Source: an uncultured Spirochaetia bacterium (GTDB lineage: Bacteria > Spirochaetota > Spirochaetia > SZUA-6 > Bin103). From it: 64,000 nucleotides of DNA. The notes under the pieces were generated by a model, which saw nothing but the letters and a program-made list of their open reading frames with translations, searched no databases and was not told the origin of the DNA. Below, one piece after another: positions 31,900 through 39,851 of this stretch (its first letter is position 1; every line of letters begins with the position of its first letter). The stretch is taken from positions 868,001 to 932,000 of the forward strand of contig CATQHW010000002.1 of NCBI GenBank assembly GCA_958296075.1, read 5' to 3'. A program made the translations under genes and the position numbers.

Positions 31900-32340
31900 A
31901 TGGCACCCGCTGTGGGTGAGATGCGGACTGGCCGGAGTAACGGCTCAGGTGATGTTGATGGACTCGCTGCCGCTGTCGGGTGTGTGGCGCAGTTGATGGG
32001 AGAGTTGGACCGGGCTGGGCAGAGCGATCTGTTCGTGCCGGTCGTGCGGTACGTGATCGAAACGCAGGAAGAGGGGACCGTGAAGGGGTTCGGCGAGGCG
32101 TTGCGGCGCCAGATACCGGGACCGGGAGGCGATATGAAGACCTACGCAGAGGTGTTGATCCAGGAGGGCCACCGGGAAGGCCGTCAGGAGGGCCACCGGG
32201 AAGGCCAGGTAGCGACCATCGAGAGTCTCCTGCGGGCCGGAATCGAGTGGTCGGTTATCGAGCACGCTACCGGCATCGACCAGGAGGCTTTCGACGAGCT
32301 CCGCCGGCAGACGAAAGGGCCAGGGCCGGCGAACGCTTGA
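31900..32340 (+). CDS. Rpn-family fragment, copy D, C-terminal domain only
   Basis: The homologous part starts near 31986 ([20 protein letters not shown]), which corresponds to about residue 205 of the full copies. It runs to the normal end, with three repeat units. The frame is open back to an ATG at 31900 in the spacer copied from after rpn C, giving a 146-residue product with a 28-residue unrelated lead. It is more likely that only the internal start at 32134 matters. The left junction falls in a GTGGCGCAG sequence, where the spacer and the rpn coding sequence were joined. Confidence 0.55.
   Translation: MAPAVGEMRTGRSNGSGDVDGLAAAVGCVAQLMGELDRAGQSDLFVPVVRYVIETQEEGTVKGFGEALRRQIPGPGGDMKTYAEVLIQEGHREGRQEGHREGQVATIESLLRAGIEWSVIEHATGIDQEAFDELRRQTKGPGPANA
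32134..32340 (+). CDS. Putative internally started C-terminal Rpn product (RpnS-like), copy D
   Basis: 68 residues from the ATG at 32134, again with GGGAGG just upstream. Three four-residue units at 32164-32199, then [11 protein letters not shown] and the normal helical end. It has the shortest repeat of the four. The reading frame and ribosome-binding site are intact although the whole nuclease part is gone, which suggests that this small frame has been kept for its own sake. Confidence 0.45.
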   Translation: MKTYAEVLIQEGHREGRQEGHREGQVATIESLLRAGIEWSVIEHATGIDQEAFDELRRQTKGPGPANA

Positions 32341-32859
32341 TGGTGGCACTGCCCTCGACGAACTGCTCCGTGAGGTCAGGGGGCAGCGACTGCCACCGTG
32401 ACCACCCAGTCACGCCCGCCTCTTGCCGCCTTACCCGCGCTGCCAGCTTGATCCCGGCCGGTCGCCAGGAAGGCGGCGGCCGCAACACCGCCTCGGTGAC
32501 GCCGCCGCCCTGCCGGTCTGACGCTCACCTTCTCGCGTTTATTCACCTGACGGGATTTATCAGCGAAATCCTAATCTCTCAGCGCGATTTATTCCGGGAA
32601 TCCACCGGCGAGATTATGTGAGATACAACAGCAGGTCAGGAGCTGGCAGGATCGGCAACCATGCTGTTATTAGACGCCGGAGACACAGGAGGGACGCGAC
32701 TCCTTCGTCGAAAAGCAGCCTCCCCGACCTCAGCAAGTTCCCCCGCCACTCCTGGACGCAACCGAGCCGTGCTGACCACCGATCATCGTCCGTGTCGATC
32801 CCCACGATTTGGTGGCACTAGTGGTCACTTGTGTATAACCTGCAGCGATTGAAGGCTAC
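32341..32859. other. Intergenic region with no recognisable gene
   Basis: About 520 bp. The first ~200 are GC-rich; from ~32530 the composition shifts to AT-richer DNA (TTTATTCACCTGACGGG, GATTTATTCC), like the two genes to the right. I found no convincing coding frame on either strand, no RNA gene and no array of repeats. It separates the rpn array from the phosphorothioation island, and its composition break probably marks the island's edge. CTAGTGGTC at 32818-32826 resembles the IS630 end seen at 12274, but nine bases are too few to claim a remnant. Confidence 0.5.
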
Positions 32860-34101
32860 TCAGAGCGACGACGGTAGCTCTCTCTCTGTTGTTCTACGAT
32901 AATCACGGCGCAGTTCCTCTAATTCATCGTCACCAAGATTTTCTCCAAGTAAGTATGCCATTACTCGCCCGGCAAATCTTGCAGCAGTCCTTCCTGCCAT
33001 AACCCTGTCACCATTCATAAGTACGCGCTGCCATAGAGGGTGTTCGACTGACCAATCCACCTTATTCACTTGTCTACAAATTTCTGCGCTGCTTAGTCGC
33101 GACCCTTTGTCGTCCTCCGACTGCATCCGCACGACCGCCTGCGCTAGCGCGAACTGTGCAATCGGCTTTCCAAGCACAAAGCTGCCACGTATTTGTCTTC
33201 GTTTTTCGTCGCCACCCGCGCTCGCGTCGTGCAGCGCGTTTGCGAAGATCTCGATCTTCTCGCACAAATTACTCCAGAATTCTACGGCACTATCCTGCAA
33301 GACCTTTACCGTGGCTTGATCCGGCAGGACTTGCGTGTCTATTTTCCCTACCAAGTCTTCTAGCAGTACCTTAGTAGCCTCATAGAGCGTCGAAAGCGTA
33401 GTAAATTCCTCAGCACGAGCGTTCAACGTATTGCTCTTGTAGTTCACTAGTCGTGCCGGGATAATTTCGTCGGCAATTTTCTCACGAACGATCATCGCGA
33501 TCACGTCGTCATCTGCGGTGATCAAGTCATCTGATTTGGTCGTCTTCTTGGCGTACCTGTTGACCTTGTTGAAAATCTTCCGCGATTTAACGGTATCATG
33601 CTTGATCAAGATCACCGTGCAGGCGTCAGTAGCAATCGACATATTCGCCTCGAATCCGTCAATTGAGCGCTGCTTTTCGTCTTTGCCAGTGATAGCGAAT
33701 TCCAGAGCGGCAAGTCGATGCTGTCCATCTAACGGCACCAAGACTTCACTCCCAGCCAACGTTAGAAAGCCGAAAGCGCTACCAGCCTGTCTGTACAGGT
33801 TCGGGATCCTCGAGATCATAGATCCAAGAGGTTCAAACTCGACGCTATCGGGGTTAATGATGCTGACGATAAACGCACCGAAGAACCTGTCGTTATCCGT
33901 CATCAAGTATGGAGCTATCTGCCTTCTTACTCGGTTGTAATTGATGTCTCTCTGATAGCGTTCTTCAACGGAAAGATCTTCCCATCCCTCGATACGCTTG
34001 GGGATGGTCAGGCGTTCGGTCAACTCTTTAGCCGGCATCGTTACCAGCCAATATTCGGTTGACCCGATAGAGCCGCGCATGGCAGGAAGTACGGTAGACA
34101 T
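32860..34101 (-). CDS. DndB-like DGQHR-domain protein
   Basis: 413 residues. The motif VLVPLDGQHRLAALEFAI is the DGQHR signature of DndB, distantly related to ParB/DUF262 domains. The preceding YQRDINYNRVRRQIAPYL and FFGAFIVSIIN also fit DndB. DndB is the repressor/regulator of dnd phosphorothioation operons; DUF262 relatives (SspE, GmrS) use a DGQQR motif to hydrolyse nucleotides when they sense modified DNA. Which role applies here is open. The start at 34101 has AAGGAGG upstream. It is the last gene of the minus-strand island, 21 bp after the GIY-YIG gene, and has clearly lower GC than sspA-D. Confidence 0.75.
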   Translation of the reverse strand: MSTVLPAMRGSIGSTEYWLVTMPAKELTERLTIPKRIEGWEDLSVEERYQRDINYNRVRRQIAPYLMTDNDRFFGAFIVSIINPDSVEFEPLGSMISRIPNLYRQAGSAFGFLTLAGSEVLVPLDGQHRLAALEFAITGKDEKQRSIDGFEANMSIATDACTVILIKHDTVKSRKIFNKVNRYAKKTTKSDDLITADDDVIAMIVREKIADEIIPARLVNYKSNTLNARAEEFTTLSTLYEATKVLLEDLVGKIDTQVLPDQATVKVLQDSAVEFWSNLCEKIEIFANALHDASAGGDEKRRQIRGSFVLGKPIAQFALAQAVVRMQSEDDKGSRLSSAEICRQVNKVDWSVEHPLWQRVLMNGDRVMAGRTAARFAGRVMAYLLGENLGDDELEELRRDYRRTTERELPSSL

Positions 34102-34122
34102 CTTTATCCTCCTTGAGTCGAG

Positions 34123-34608
34123 TTACTCGAGCGGTCGTTCTGGAGCGCACAGGATGACGCTGCCCATTTCGTATCTAACCTTGTTCGTTAGTGGCTGAAA
34201 TCGCGCAATGAAGTAGCGTTCATACATCGCGATATCTTTTCGCCGAGATAAAGCGAGATAGCTCACTCTTAGATGTTTTCCCTTTGCCTTGATCCATGTT
34301 TGCAACCGTTCGTTGTGGGAGTGTCGCCAGTGCTGTACGAGTCTCGTAGGTATGGCTTGCTCATCTGCTTTACCTACATAGATGCAGTGGCGCCGAAACC
34401 AGATTCCATACACACCACGAGCTTCTCGTGGGATACGCTGGAATCCTCGCATAGAAAACGGAATCTGGCGGTTATACGGGCTGCATCGATCCAGACTCTG
34501 TCTATGCCCAAGTGCATTAGCATATTCGGAGTCCGAATAGAGTCTCATCCGCCGTGGCAAGTCGCAACTGGAGACACACGTACGTGGCAATTCCTGCATG
34601 GTAGTCAT
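34123..34608 (-). CDS. GIY-YIG endonuclease domain protein
   Basis: 161 residues from ATG 34608, which has AGGA at a suitable distance. The GIY-YIG core is complete: GVYGIWFRRHCIYVGK, then the arginine of TRLVQHWRHS, and the catalytic glutamate in YERYFIARFQPLTNK. The ~60-residue N-terminal extension (RMRLYSDSEYANALG) has no recognised domain. GIY-YIG enzymes cut DNA and occur as restriction effectors. Its position, 70 bp after sspD and directly before the DGQHR gene, makes it the candidate cleaving component of the phosphorothioation island. Its base composition is AT-richer than that of the modification genes, suggesting separate acquisition. Confidence 0.8.
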   Translation of the reverse strand: MTTMQELPRTCVSSCDLPRRMRLYSDSEYANALGHRQSLDRCSPYNRQIPFSMRGFQRIPREARGVYGIWFRRHCIYVGKADEQAIPTRLVQHWRHSHNERLQTWIKAKGKHLRVSYLALSRRKDIAMYERYFIARFQPLTNKVRYEMGSVILCAPERPLE

Positions 34609-34678
34609 TAGTCTATTTCCTATTCTATATCCGCCGAACGATGGTATCGAGGAGACCAAGAAACAAACACTACAATGC

Positions 34679-35491
34679 TCACAGATGACAGATGGCACAG
34701 CCGTCGGCTTCGTCGATCGTTTTGATGGGATGTTTATCCTGGAGGGATTCAATATCGTTCAGGCTTCGGCCCTGGACCCAAGTGTAGCGGCGTGATCCCC
34801 CGATCTGCTCGTACGTCTTGGCACTCTCAAAAAGCGTGGGATGTTCGTTGCGCAGGCGCTGCCATTCACCGATCTGCTGGTAGAAGCAGAAGTAGCAACC
34901 GGAGCGGGAACGCCAGCGGTAGTAGTCGGGCAGGCCGATACCGGAGGCCTCCAGGATTTCCTTGACGGCCGCGAGGTCGATGCTGTCGTCCTTGAAAGGG
35001 TACACGGGGAGGATGTTGGGACGGTCGGAGAACACCGGAGGCTTCTTGGGCGTGTACCCCTGCCGGTCTTCGTCGGCCCGGATGCCGATGTAGCTGAAGG
35101 CAGTGTCGGTACCGACGTAGCGCTCGAACGGTTCGATCTTCAACTTGCGCGTGCACCAGCGAGCCTGAGGGCTCGGTAGGAAGCCAGAGTACATCTCGTT
35201 GAGCACGAAGTCAAACGCCTTCCGGGTCGGCTTGCGGGTGACATTCATGTAGTCGAGCGCGTTGATGCGGTGGATCGGCTTGCCGAGCAGAGCCTCCAGC
35301 CGGTCCAGGTAGTCGTAGGTCTCCGGCAGTTCCGCGTCGGTGTCGCAGAACACGTACTCGCTCGGTAACTGCGGGTAGGTCTGCGCGAGGTAGATCGCCA
35401 GCGCGGCGGAGTCCTTGCCGCCGGAAACCGGGACGACGTGGCGGATCGATGGATCAGCGAGCGTTTCGAGCGCTTCGTGCAGGTGAGCCAT
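34679..35491 (-). CDS. sspD: SspD-like ATP pyrophosphatase/PAPS-reductase-family protein
   Basis: 270 residues. The PP-loop VVPVSGGKDSAALAIYLA is followed by EYVFCDTDAELPETYDYL, RWCTRKLKIEPFERYVG and the cysteine group SGCYFCFYQQ, with CAIC at the very end. This matches the DndC/SspD kind of sulfur-transfer enzyme that activates DNA for phosphorothioation using sulfur from the desulfurase. The start ATG 35491 has GAGGAGG nine bases upstream and lies 38 bp inside the end of sspC, so translation is coupled. The neighbours sspB and sspC favour the Ssp assignment over the DndC one. Confidence 0.82.
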   Translation of the reverse strand: MAHLHEALETLADPSIRHVVPVSGGKDSAALAIYLAQTYPQLPSEYVFCDTDAELPETYDYLDRLEALLGKPIHRINALDYMNVTRKPTRKAFDFVLNEMYSGFLPSPQARWCTRKLKIEPFERYVGTDTAFSYIGIRADEDRQGYTPKKPPVFSDRPNILPVYPFKDDSIDLAAVKEILEASGIGLPDYYRWRSRSGCYFCFYQQIGEWQRLRNEHPTLFESAKTYEQIGGSRRYTWVQGRSLNDIESLQDKHPIKTIDEADGCAICHL

Positions 35492-38400
35492 TGGCACTGA
35501 CCTCCTCGGTGATGTGCTCAAGCGTGCGCGCGACGATGATGCGCGCGCGGTCCGCGCCGGCAACGTTGGCGATGGCGCACAGCGAATCATGCAGCCTGGA
35601 GGTGGCGATGTCCACGACGGACTGGTTGTGAACGCCGTCGGCACTCGTGGACAGGCTGAGCACGGCATCCTCCACGCGGCGTATCACGGCGCCGAGCTCT
35701 CGCTCGAACACGACGATGGAGCTGTCCTCCCATCGGTCGATACGCTTGCCGACGAGCAGGGCGGCGAGGGCGTCGGCCATTGCTCGGTCGGTATTGTAGC
35801 TCATGCGCGCTCGTGTTATCAGAGCGCGGGCAATGCCGTCCTTGATCTCTTGCGCCACGCTGCCCGGAAAGAACTCGGCCCATGCGTTCACGACTTGACG
35901 GAGCGTCACAGCTTCTCCGTTCTGCGCCGGAAATGCCGAGCGAATGGCGCGTTCGGCCGCCTCGTAGTTCCAGTGCACGACGCCTTCTACCTCCGCCTTG
36001 CAATCGCTCAGCGCGCGCAACAGCTCGTCCGCGCCCGCCCCGTCCAGATCGAGCGCCGCTGGCAGGGCATCGAACAGCAGCCGATGCGGATCGATCGCCG
36101 TGGTCATGAGTCGCCCGAACACCCGTGCTCGGAGTGAAAGATACCGCGACGCGAGCGCGCTGTGCGGCAGGGTGCTGCGCCACTGCACCAGGGCATCATG
36201 GCACCGGCGCACTGGGTCAGCTTCCACCACGCCCTCTTCCGTGAAACCGAACAGTGCGGCAACCTGGCCGAGGAGTACCTTCTGATCGACAGTCAGCTCG
36301 GGAACCAGCACTTGGTACTCGTCCGGGTGAGCGGCCATCGCTTCGATGGTTGACGGGAGCAGGTCGCTGACGTACTCCCCACCGGTCCGGGTGATGCTGA
36401 TGGGACCGGGAAACGCCCGCAGCGCCGCCGCAAGCAGGATCGGCACGACCCCCTCCCGTATACCGTACGGGGCTGCACTGAGCAGGGAAACAATATCCGC
36501 CAATGGCTTGGGATACTCCGCAGGTACTGTCAGATAGTCCCGCAGGTGCTTCCAGATTTCACGCAGCCCGCCATCCGCCAACTCCTCGGGCGCGGCATAT
36601 CGCCATACCGAATCGCCGCCGTCCTCCCGTTTGCCGTCGCTTCGATACAGACCAGTCAGGAGCAGCACCGTCCGGAACATCGACATGTCGGGCCGATACC
36701 CCTCCAAACCCAGGTTCTCCGTGCCCGAACGCTCGAGAATGCCCAGAACCAGCTTCTTGCGCGCGTTGACGATGACCGGGCGAGGCCGGCGCCGCACGAT
36801 CAGCTCGTTCTTGATACACGGCGTAAGCGGGTATACCTGCCGCATGATCTTCGAGAGTAGCTGCCGCAGTTCCTTGGCCGACGCGATCTCATGGAACCGC
36901 GTGGCCCATAGATATTCCGGTCCTTCAGCGGAGGGCAGCGACATGCTATTGAGCTGCTGGCTGAGGTAGCTCTGCGCGTCGTCGGTCATCTGCGCGATCT
37001 CCGACTCCACGAGCGGGTCTTCGGCGAGCAGGCCGGTGTCCTGCCGCAACAGTTGCAGCGCGCGCACGTCGAGCGCGCTCTCAGCTATCGGACCGACATG
37101 ACGCGGCAGGGCGACAACCACGCCGGTCTCCAGCGGCTCTGTGGCAAGGCGCTTTCGAACTTCCGCCGTCTCATCGTACGAATCGGGAACGACCACGTAC
37201 AGCGCGCCGTCCGCCGCCGCCGGCGGGAGCGCGTCCGCCACGCGTTCCGCGGCGATGATGGCCCCGGCGGCAATGTAGCGAGTGTCGAAGGATCGTTCGA
37301 TACCGTACTCGACGTTGTAGTCGATCGGCTTCCACGGGGCCGGGGGCGTTTCTGACGCCAGGAACGATACGTGATCGAATCGCGGCCTCAGCCGCTCTTT
37401 CTCTTGATCGAGTCGCCCGCGAAGATCGAGATCGGTGCCGTGCCAGATGGAGACGCTGTCGGCGTTGCGCCGGTAGAGCAGCAGCTTGGCGTCGATCAGA
37501 CGCCTCACGCTGTCGCTCGCAGTCGCGTCCTCCCGGTACCCGGATACCGCGCACTCCAGCAGCCGTCGGCTTACACGCGAACGCTCCCCGACCAAGCCGA
37601 GCCCTAGCAGGCACCCGCACTTGAGCGTCTTCTCGTCGATTTCGCCGCGTGCCTTGTGGAGCGCGGCTTCGGTCTCCAGCCACGTGTGATAGCTGCCGCC
37701 CGGCAGGGTGTCCGCGCGCATCGCGTCGGAGAAGTATTCGTACAGGCTGTCCGGCGAAACGGGAGCCGCCGCGTCGAGCGAGTTGAGGTAGGTGAACAGG
37801 GTCCGCTCGTTCTGGGCGACGCGAGCCGAAACCCGCGGCAGCAGAAACAGGGTCAGCGGCTCCAGCGGATAGGAGTCAGCTAGCATGCGCTCCATCTCCT
37901 GCTTCGAGAAGTCACCGAAAAGGCCGACTTCACGGCATCTCTGCACGCCTCGGTCGACCACGGCCCGCGCCGGCGCGCCGGATGATCTGATCTGGCGCAC
38001 GATCCGGCTGACCAATTGGTACAGCTCCTTGCTGTCGTCCACGAACTGGATGGTCTCGAACCGCCCCTCGATCTTCTGCCACTCGCGCTGCACCGTCACC
38101 GACGTGTTGGTGGCGTAGCGTGTCAGTCCCTGATGGAGCAGCAGCGCAAAGGTCGTCGACGCCCGCTTGGTGCGCGCGCAGAACTCGGCGAGCGTCTGCA
38201 CGTCGGACAGATCCGCCGCCGTTCCGCGGAGGATGAGCTCCTCGAGATGGCGGCCGAACTCATCCCAGATGATCGCCAGGCGGTCGATCGGATCTGGACA
38301 ATAGCGATCTCGGACTGCGCTGAGCAGCGCGATGATGTCGTCCATCGAATCGGCTCTCCGCCGAGATGCCAGCGCCGCGGCTTTTTTGTTGCCAGTGCGC

Positions 38401-38933
38401 CGGAGCGATGCGATGAGCGACTGCTTGATGGCGGTCGGGAGATGCGGCTGGAAGCCGGATAGAGCGACGGCAGCCCCGTGACTGCCGAACAGCGGCATCT
38501 GCTCGCTGCCGATACGCGACCTCAACTCGTTCGCCAGTTCGCCGTCGACTCTGGTGAACCGTTCGGTGATCCGTCCGAGCACCTCGCCCGACAGTCGCAG
38601 ATTCTCGACTGCCTGGATGAAGAACGCCGCGGTGAGAGACTTGCCGGTGCCATACGGCGCCACTACGAAATAGCTCGAAGAACGGTCGGGCTCCAGCAGC
38701 CATGGTCGCAATAGCCGGGAGCTCTTCGCCGTTGGATGAAAGTGAGCGATCCGATGCGGCGCCGCGATGTCGAGCGTGATGTTGATGGAGCGCAGTTGCG
38801 TCGCCTCTTCCGGCATGCCGGATTCATCCGCCGTGAGAGTGCGTGCCGTCCCGGCGGCTCCACGACGACCGTCGGCGTCCGCGGCGCCGTTCTTCCGTGT
38901 CTCGACCGCACCCGGGATGCGCAGCTCAGGCAT
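35454..38933 (-). CDS. sspC: SspC-like large P-loop ATPase
   Basis: 1159 residues. Walker A VVAPYGTGKSLTAAF lies at ~91-105 and a Walker B RLAIIWDEFGRHLEEL at ~237-250. The rest is mostly helical, with no domain I can name, apart from segments like VVALPRHVGPIAES. In Ssp phosphorothioation, SspC is an ATPase required for modification together with SspB and SspD. The known proteins are somewhat shorter (my recollection), so the extra length is worth checking. The ATG overlaps the sspB stop by 8 bp. Positions in the gene order A-B-C-D are as in described ssp operons. Confidence 0.78.
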   Translation of the reverse strand: MPELRIPGAVETRKNGAADADGRRGAAGTARTLTADESGMPEEATQLRSINITLDIAAPHRIAHFHPTAKSSRLLRPWLLEPDRSSSYFVVAPYGTGKSLTAAFFIQAVENLRLSGEVLGRITERFTRVDGELANELRSRIGSEQMPLFGSHGAAVALSGFQPHLPTAIKQSLIASLRRTGNKKAAALASRRRADSMDDIIALLSAVRDRYCPDPIDRLAIIWDEFGRHLEELILRGTAADLSDVQTLAEFCARTKRASTTFALLLHQGLTRYATNTSVTVQREWQKIEGRFETIQFVDDSKELYQLVSRIVRQIRSSGAPARAVVDRGVQRCREVGLFGDFSKQEMERMLADSYPLEPLTLFLLPRVSARVAQNERTLFTYLNSLDAAAPVSPDSLYEYFSDAMRADTLPGGSYHTWLETEAALHKARGEIDEKTLKCGCLLGLGLVGERSRVSRRLLECAVSGYREDATASDSVRRLIDAKLLLYRRNADSVSIWHGTDLDLRGRLDQEKERLRPRFDHVSFLASETPPAPWKPIDYNVEYGIERSFDTRYIAAGAIIAAERVADALPPAAADGALYVVVPDSYDETAEVRKRLATEPLETGVVVALPRHVGPIAESALDVRALQLLRQDTGLLAEDPLVESEIAQMTDDAQSYLSQQLNSMSLPSAEGPEYLWATRFHEIASAKELRQLLSKIMRQVYPLTPCIKNELIVRRRPRPVIVNARKKLVLGILERSGTENLGLEGYRPDMSMFRTVLLLTGLYRSDGKREDGGDSVWRYAAPEELADGGLREIWKHLRDYLTVPAEYPKPLADIVSLLSAAPYGIREGVVPILLAAALRAFPGPISITRTGGEYVSDLLPSTIEAMAAHPDEYQVLVPELTVDQKVLLGQVAALFGFTEEGVVEADPVRRCHDALVQWRSTLPHSALASRYLSLRARVFGRLMTTAIDPHRLLFDALPAALDLDGAGADELLRALSDCKAEVEGVVHWNYEAAERAIRSAFPAQNGEAVTLRQVVNAWAEFFPGSVAQEIKDGIARALITRARMSYNTDRAMADALAALLVGKRIDRWEDSSIVVFERELGAVIRRVEDAVLSLSTSADGVHNQSVVDIATSRLHDSLCAIANVAGADRARIIVARTLEHITEEVSANGSPARSARNAR

Positions 38934-39849
38934 GCACCAACTCCCCGGCAACGAGATCGAAGTGCCGTGCCAGCAACTCCGGGGCCGGCGTACGGTCGAA
39001 GCGAAGCTGACGGTCGCCGGCAAGACCGCTCATGGCGAGTGGCGCGTCCGTACCGTTCGCTTCCAGTTCCATCAGATGTTCGAAGAGCGCGTCGGACGAA
39101 AGGGCCAGCACCTGCGCCGGGCCTCCCTCTATCCGCTGGAGGTCGTGCAGCGTCACGTCGACGGTGCCCGTACTCTCGCCCATCACCAAGTCCGGGGCCT
39201 GCAACGCGTACAGCAATGCCTGCTGCGGAACGGACTTGCGATGTCGGTTCAGCTCGTAGTAGCCGGAGGCGCGGAAGTGACGGATGATCCTCAGCTCCTG
39301 AAACGGACAGTCGATCTCTTCCTCCGGGTCCTTGCGCCGGTACGGCACGTCTACCGCGTAGCTGCCGAGTAAGCAGCTCACGTCGCGCTCAAGCGTCTTG
39401 CGGGCGGCCGTCCGCCGTGAGCTCATGCGCTCATGCTGTTCGAGCTGTGCGGCCACCGTGGCTCGCTCGAATCGGCTCGATGCGTAATGGTTGAAGAACC
39501 AGTGCCATGTTGCCGCATGCGCCGGGGTGCGCACCAAGTTGATGTGCAGGAACCACCAGGTACCAGGATCGAGAAACCACGGATCGTGCTGGGCGATCAC
39601 CTCGCCAAGCTCGGTGACCGTCAGACGGGGTTGCCCGCCGCGCCGGCCGCGGCCCCGGCGCTCGGTCTTCTCTGCCAAGCCGGCAGCCAACAGCCAGTGT
39701 TCGATGGACTTCGCCATGTTGCGGCCGACTCCAAGGCGGTCCGCGACGTACGGGTCGTCGAACGCGCCCGTGTCGTCACGGAGCAGCGCGAGTCCCTTCG
39801 CCAGCCAACCCTCGCGGACGAAGAAGGTCTGATGCCCGCCAAACCGCAT
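38926..39849 (-). CDS. sspB: SspB-like DUF4007 protein
   Basis: 307 residues. FGGHQTFFVREGWLAKGLALL is the DUF4007 N-terminus, followed by DRLGVGRNMAKSIEHWLLAAGL (a winged-helix-like part), PWFLDPGTWWFLHINLV and TLERDVSCLLGSY. DUF4007 is the domain of SspB, a DNA-nicking enzyme needed for single-strand phosphorothioation. The ATG at 39849 is two bases after the sspA stop. An in-frame extension further upstream lies entirely inside sspA and has no family character. Confidence 0.85.
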   Translation of the reverse strand: MRFGGHQTFFVREGWLAKGLALLRDDTGAFDDPYVADRLGVGRNMAKSIEHWLLAAGLAEKTERRGRGRRGGQPRLTVTELGEVIAQHDPWFLDPGTWWFLHINLVRTPAHAATWHWFFNHYASSRFERATVAAQLEQHERMSSRRTAARKTLERDVSCLLGSYAVDVPYRRKDPEEEIDCPFQELRIIRHFRASGYYELNRHRKSVPQQALLYALQAPDLVMGESTGTVDVTLHDLQRIEGGPAQVLALSSDALFEHLMELEANGTDAPLAMSGLAGDRQLRFDRTPAPELLARHFDLVAGELVHA

Positions 39850-39851
39850 GG

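Larger units (their letters stand above)
30723..31986 (+). repeat. Long direct repeat unit C (formamidase tail, rpn gene, downstream spacer)
   Basis: Second member of the pair with 29255-30500. It starts with a copy of the last formamidase codons, with no formamidase gene in front of it, which shows the direction of copying: the tail came from the intact gene at 28391-29317 together with the rpn gene. At its right end the spacer runs into truncated copy D at about 31986. Confidence 0.85.

Noticed and set aside
32818..32826. CTAGTGGTC, the same nine bases as the left end of the IS630 element, as a sign of a second element
   Set aside because: No matching inverted end or transposase sequence is nearby, and a nine-base match is expected by chance about once in a window of this size.
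34609..34752. Longer GIY-YIG protein starting at 34752 inside sspD
   Set aside because: The extension is antisense-like, rich in Cys and Ser without family character; the ATG at 34608 has a better ribosome-binding site.
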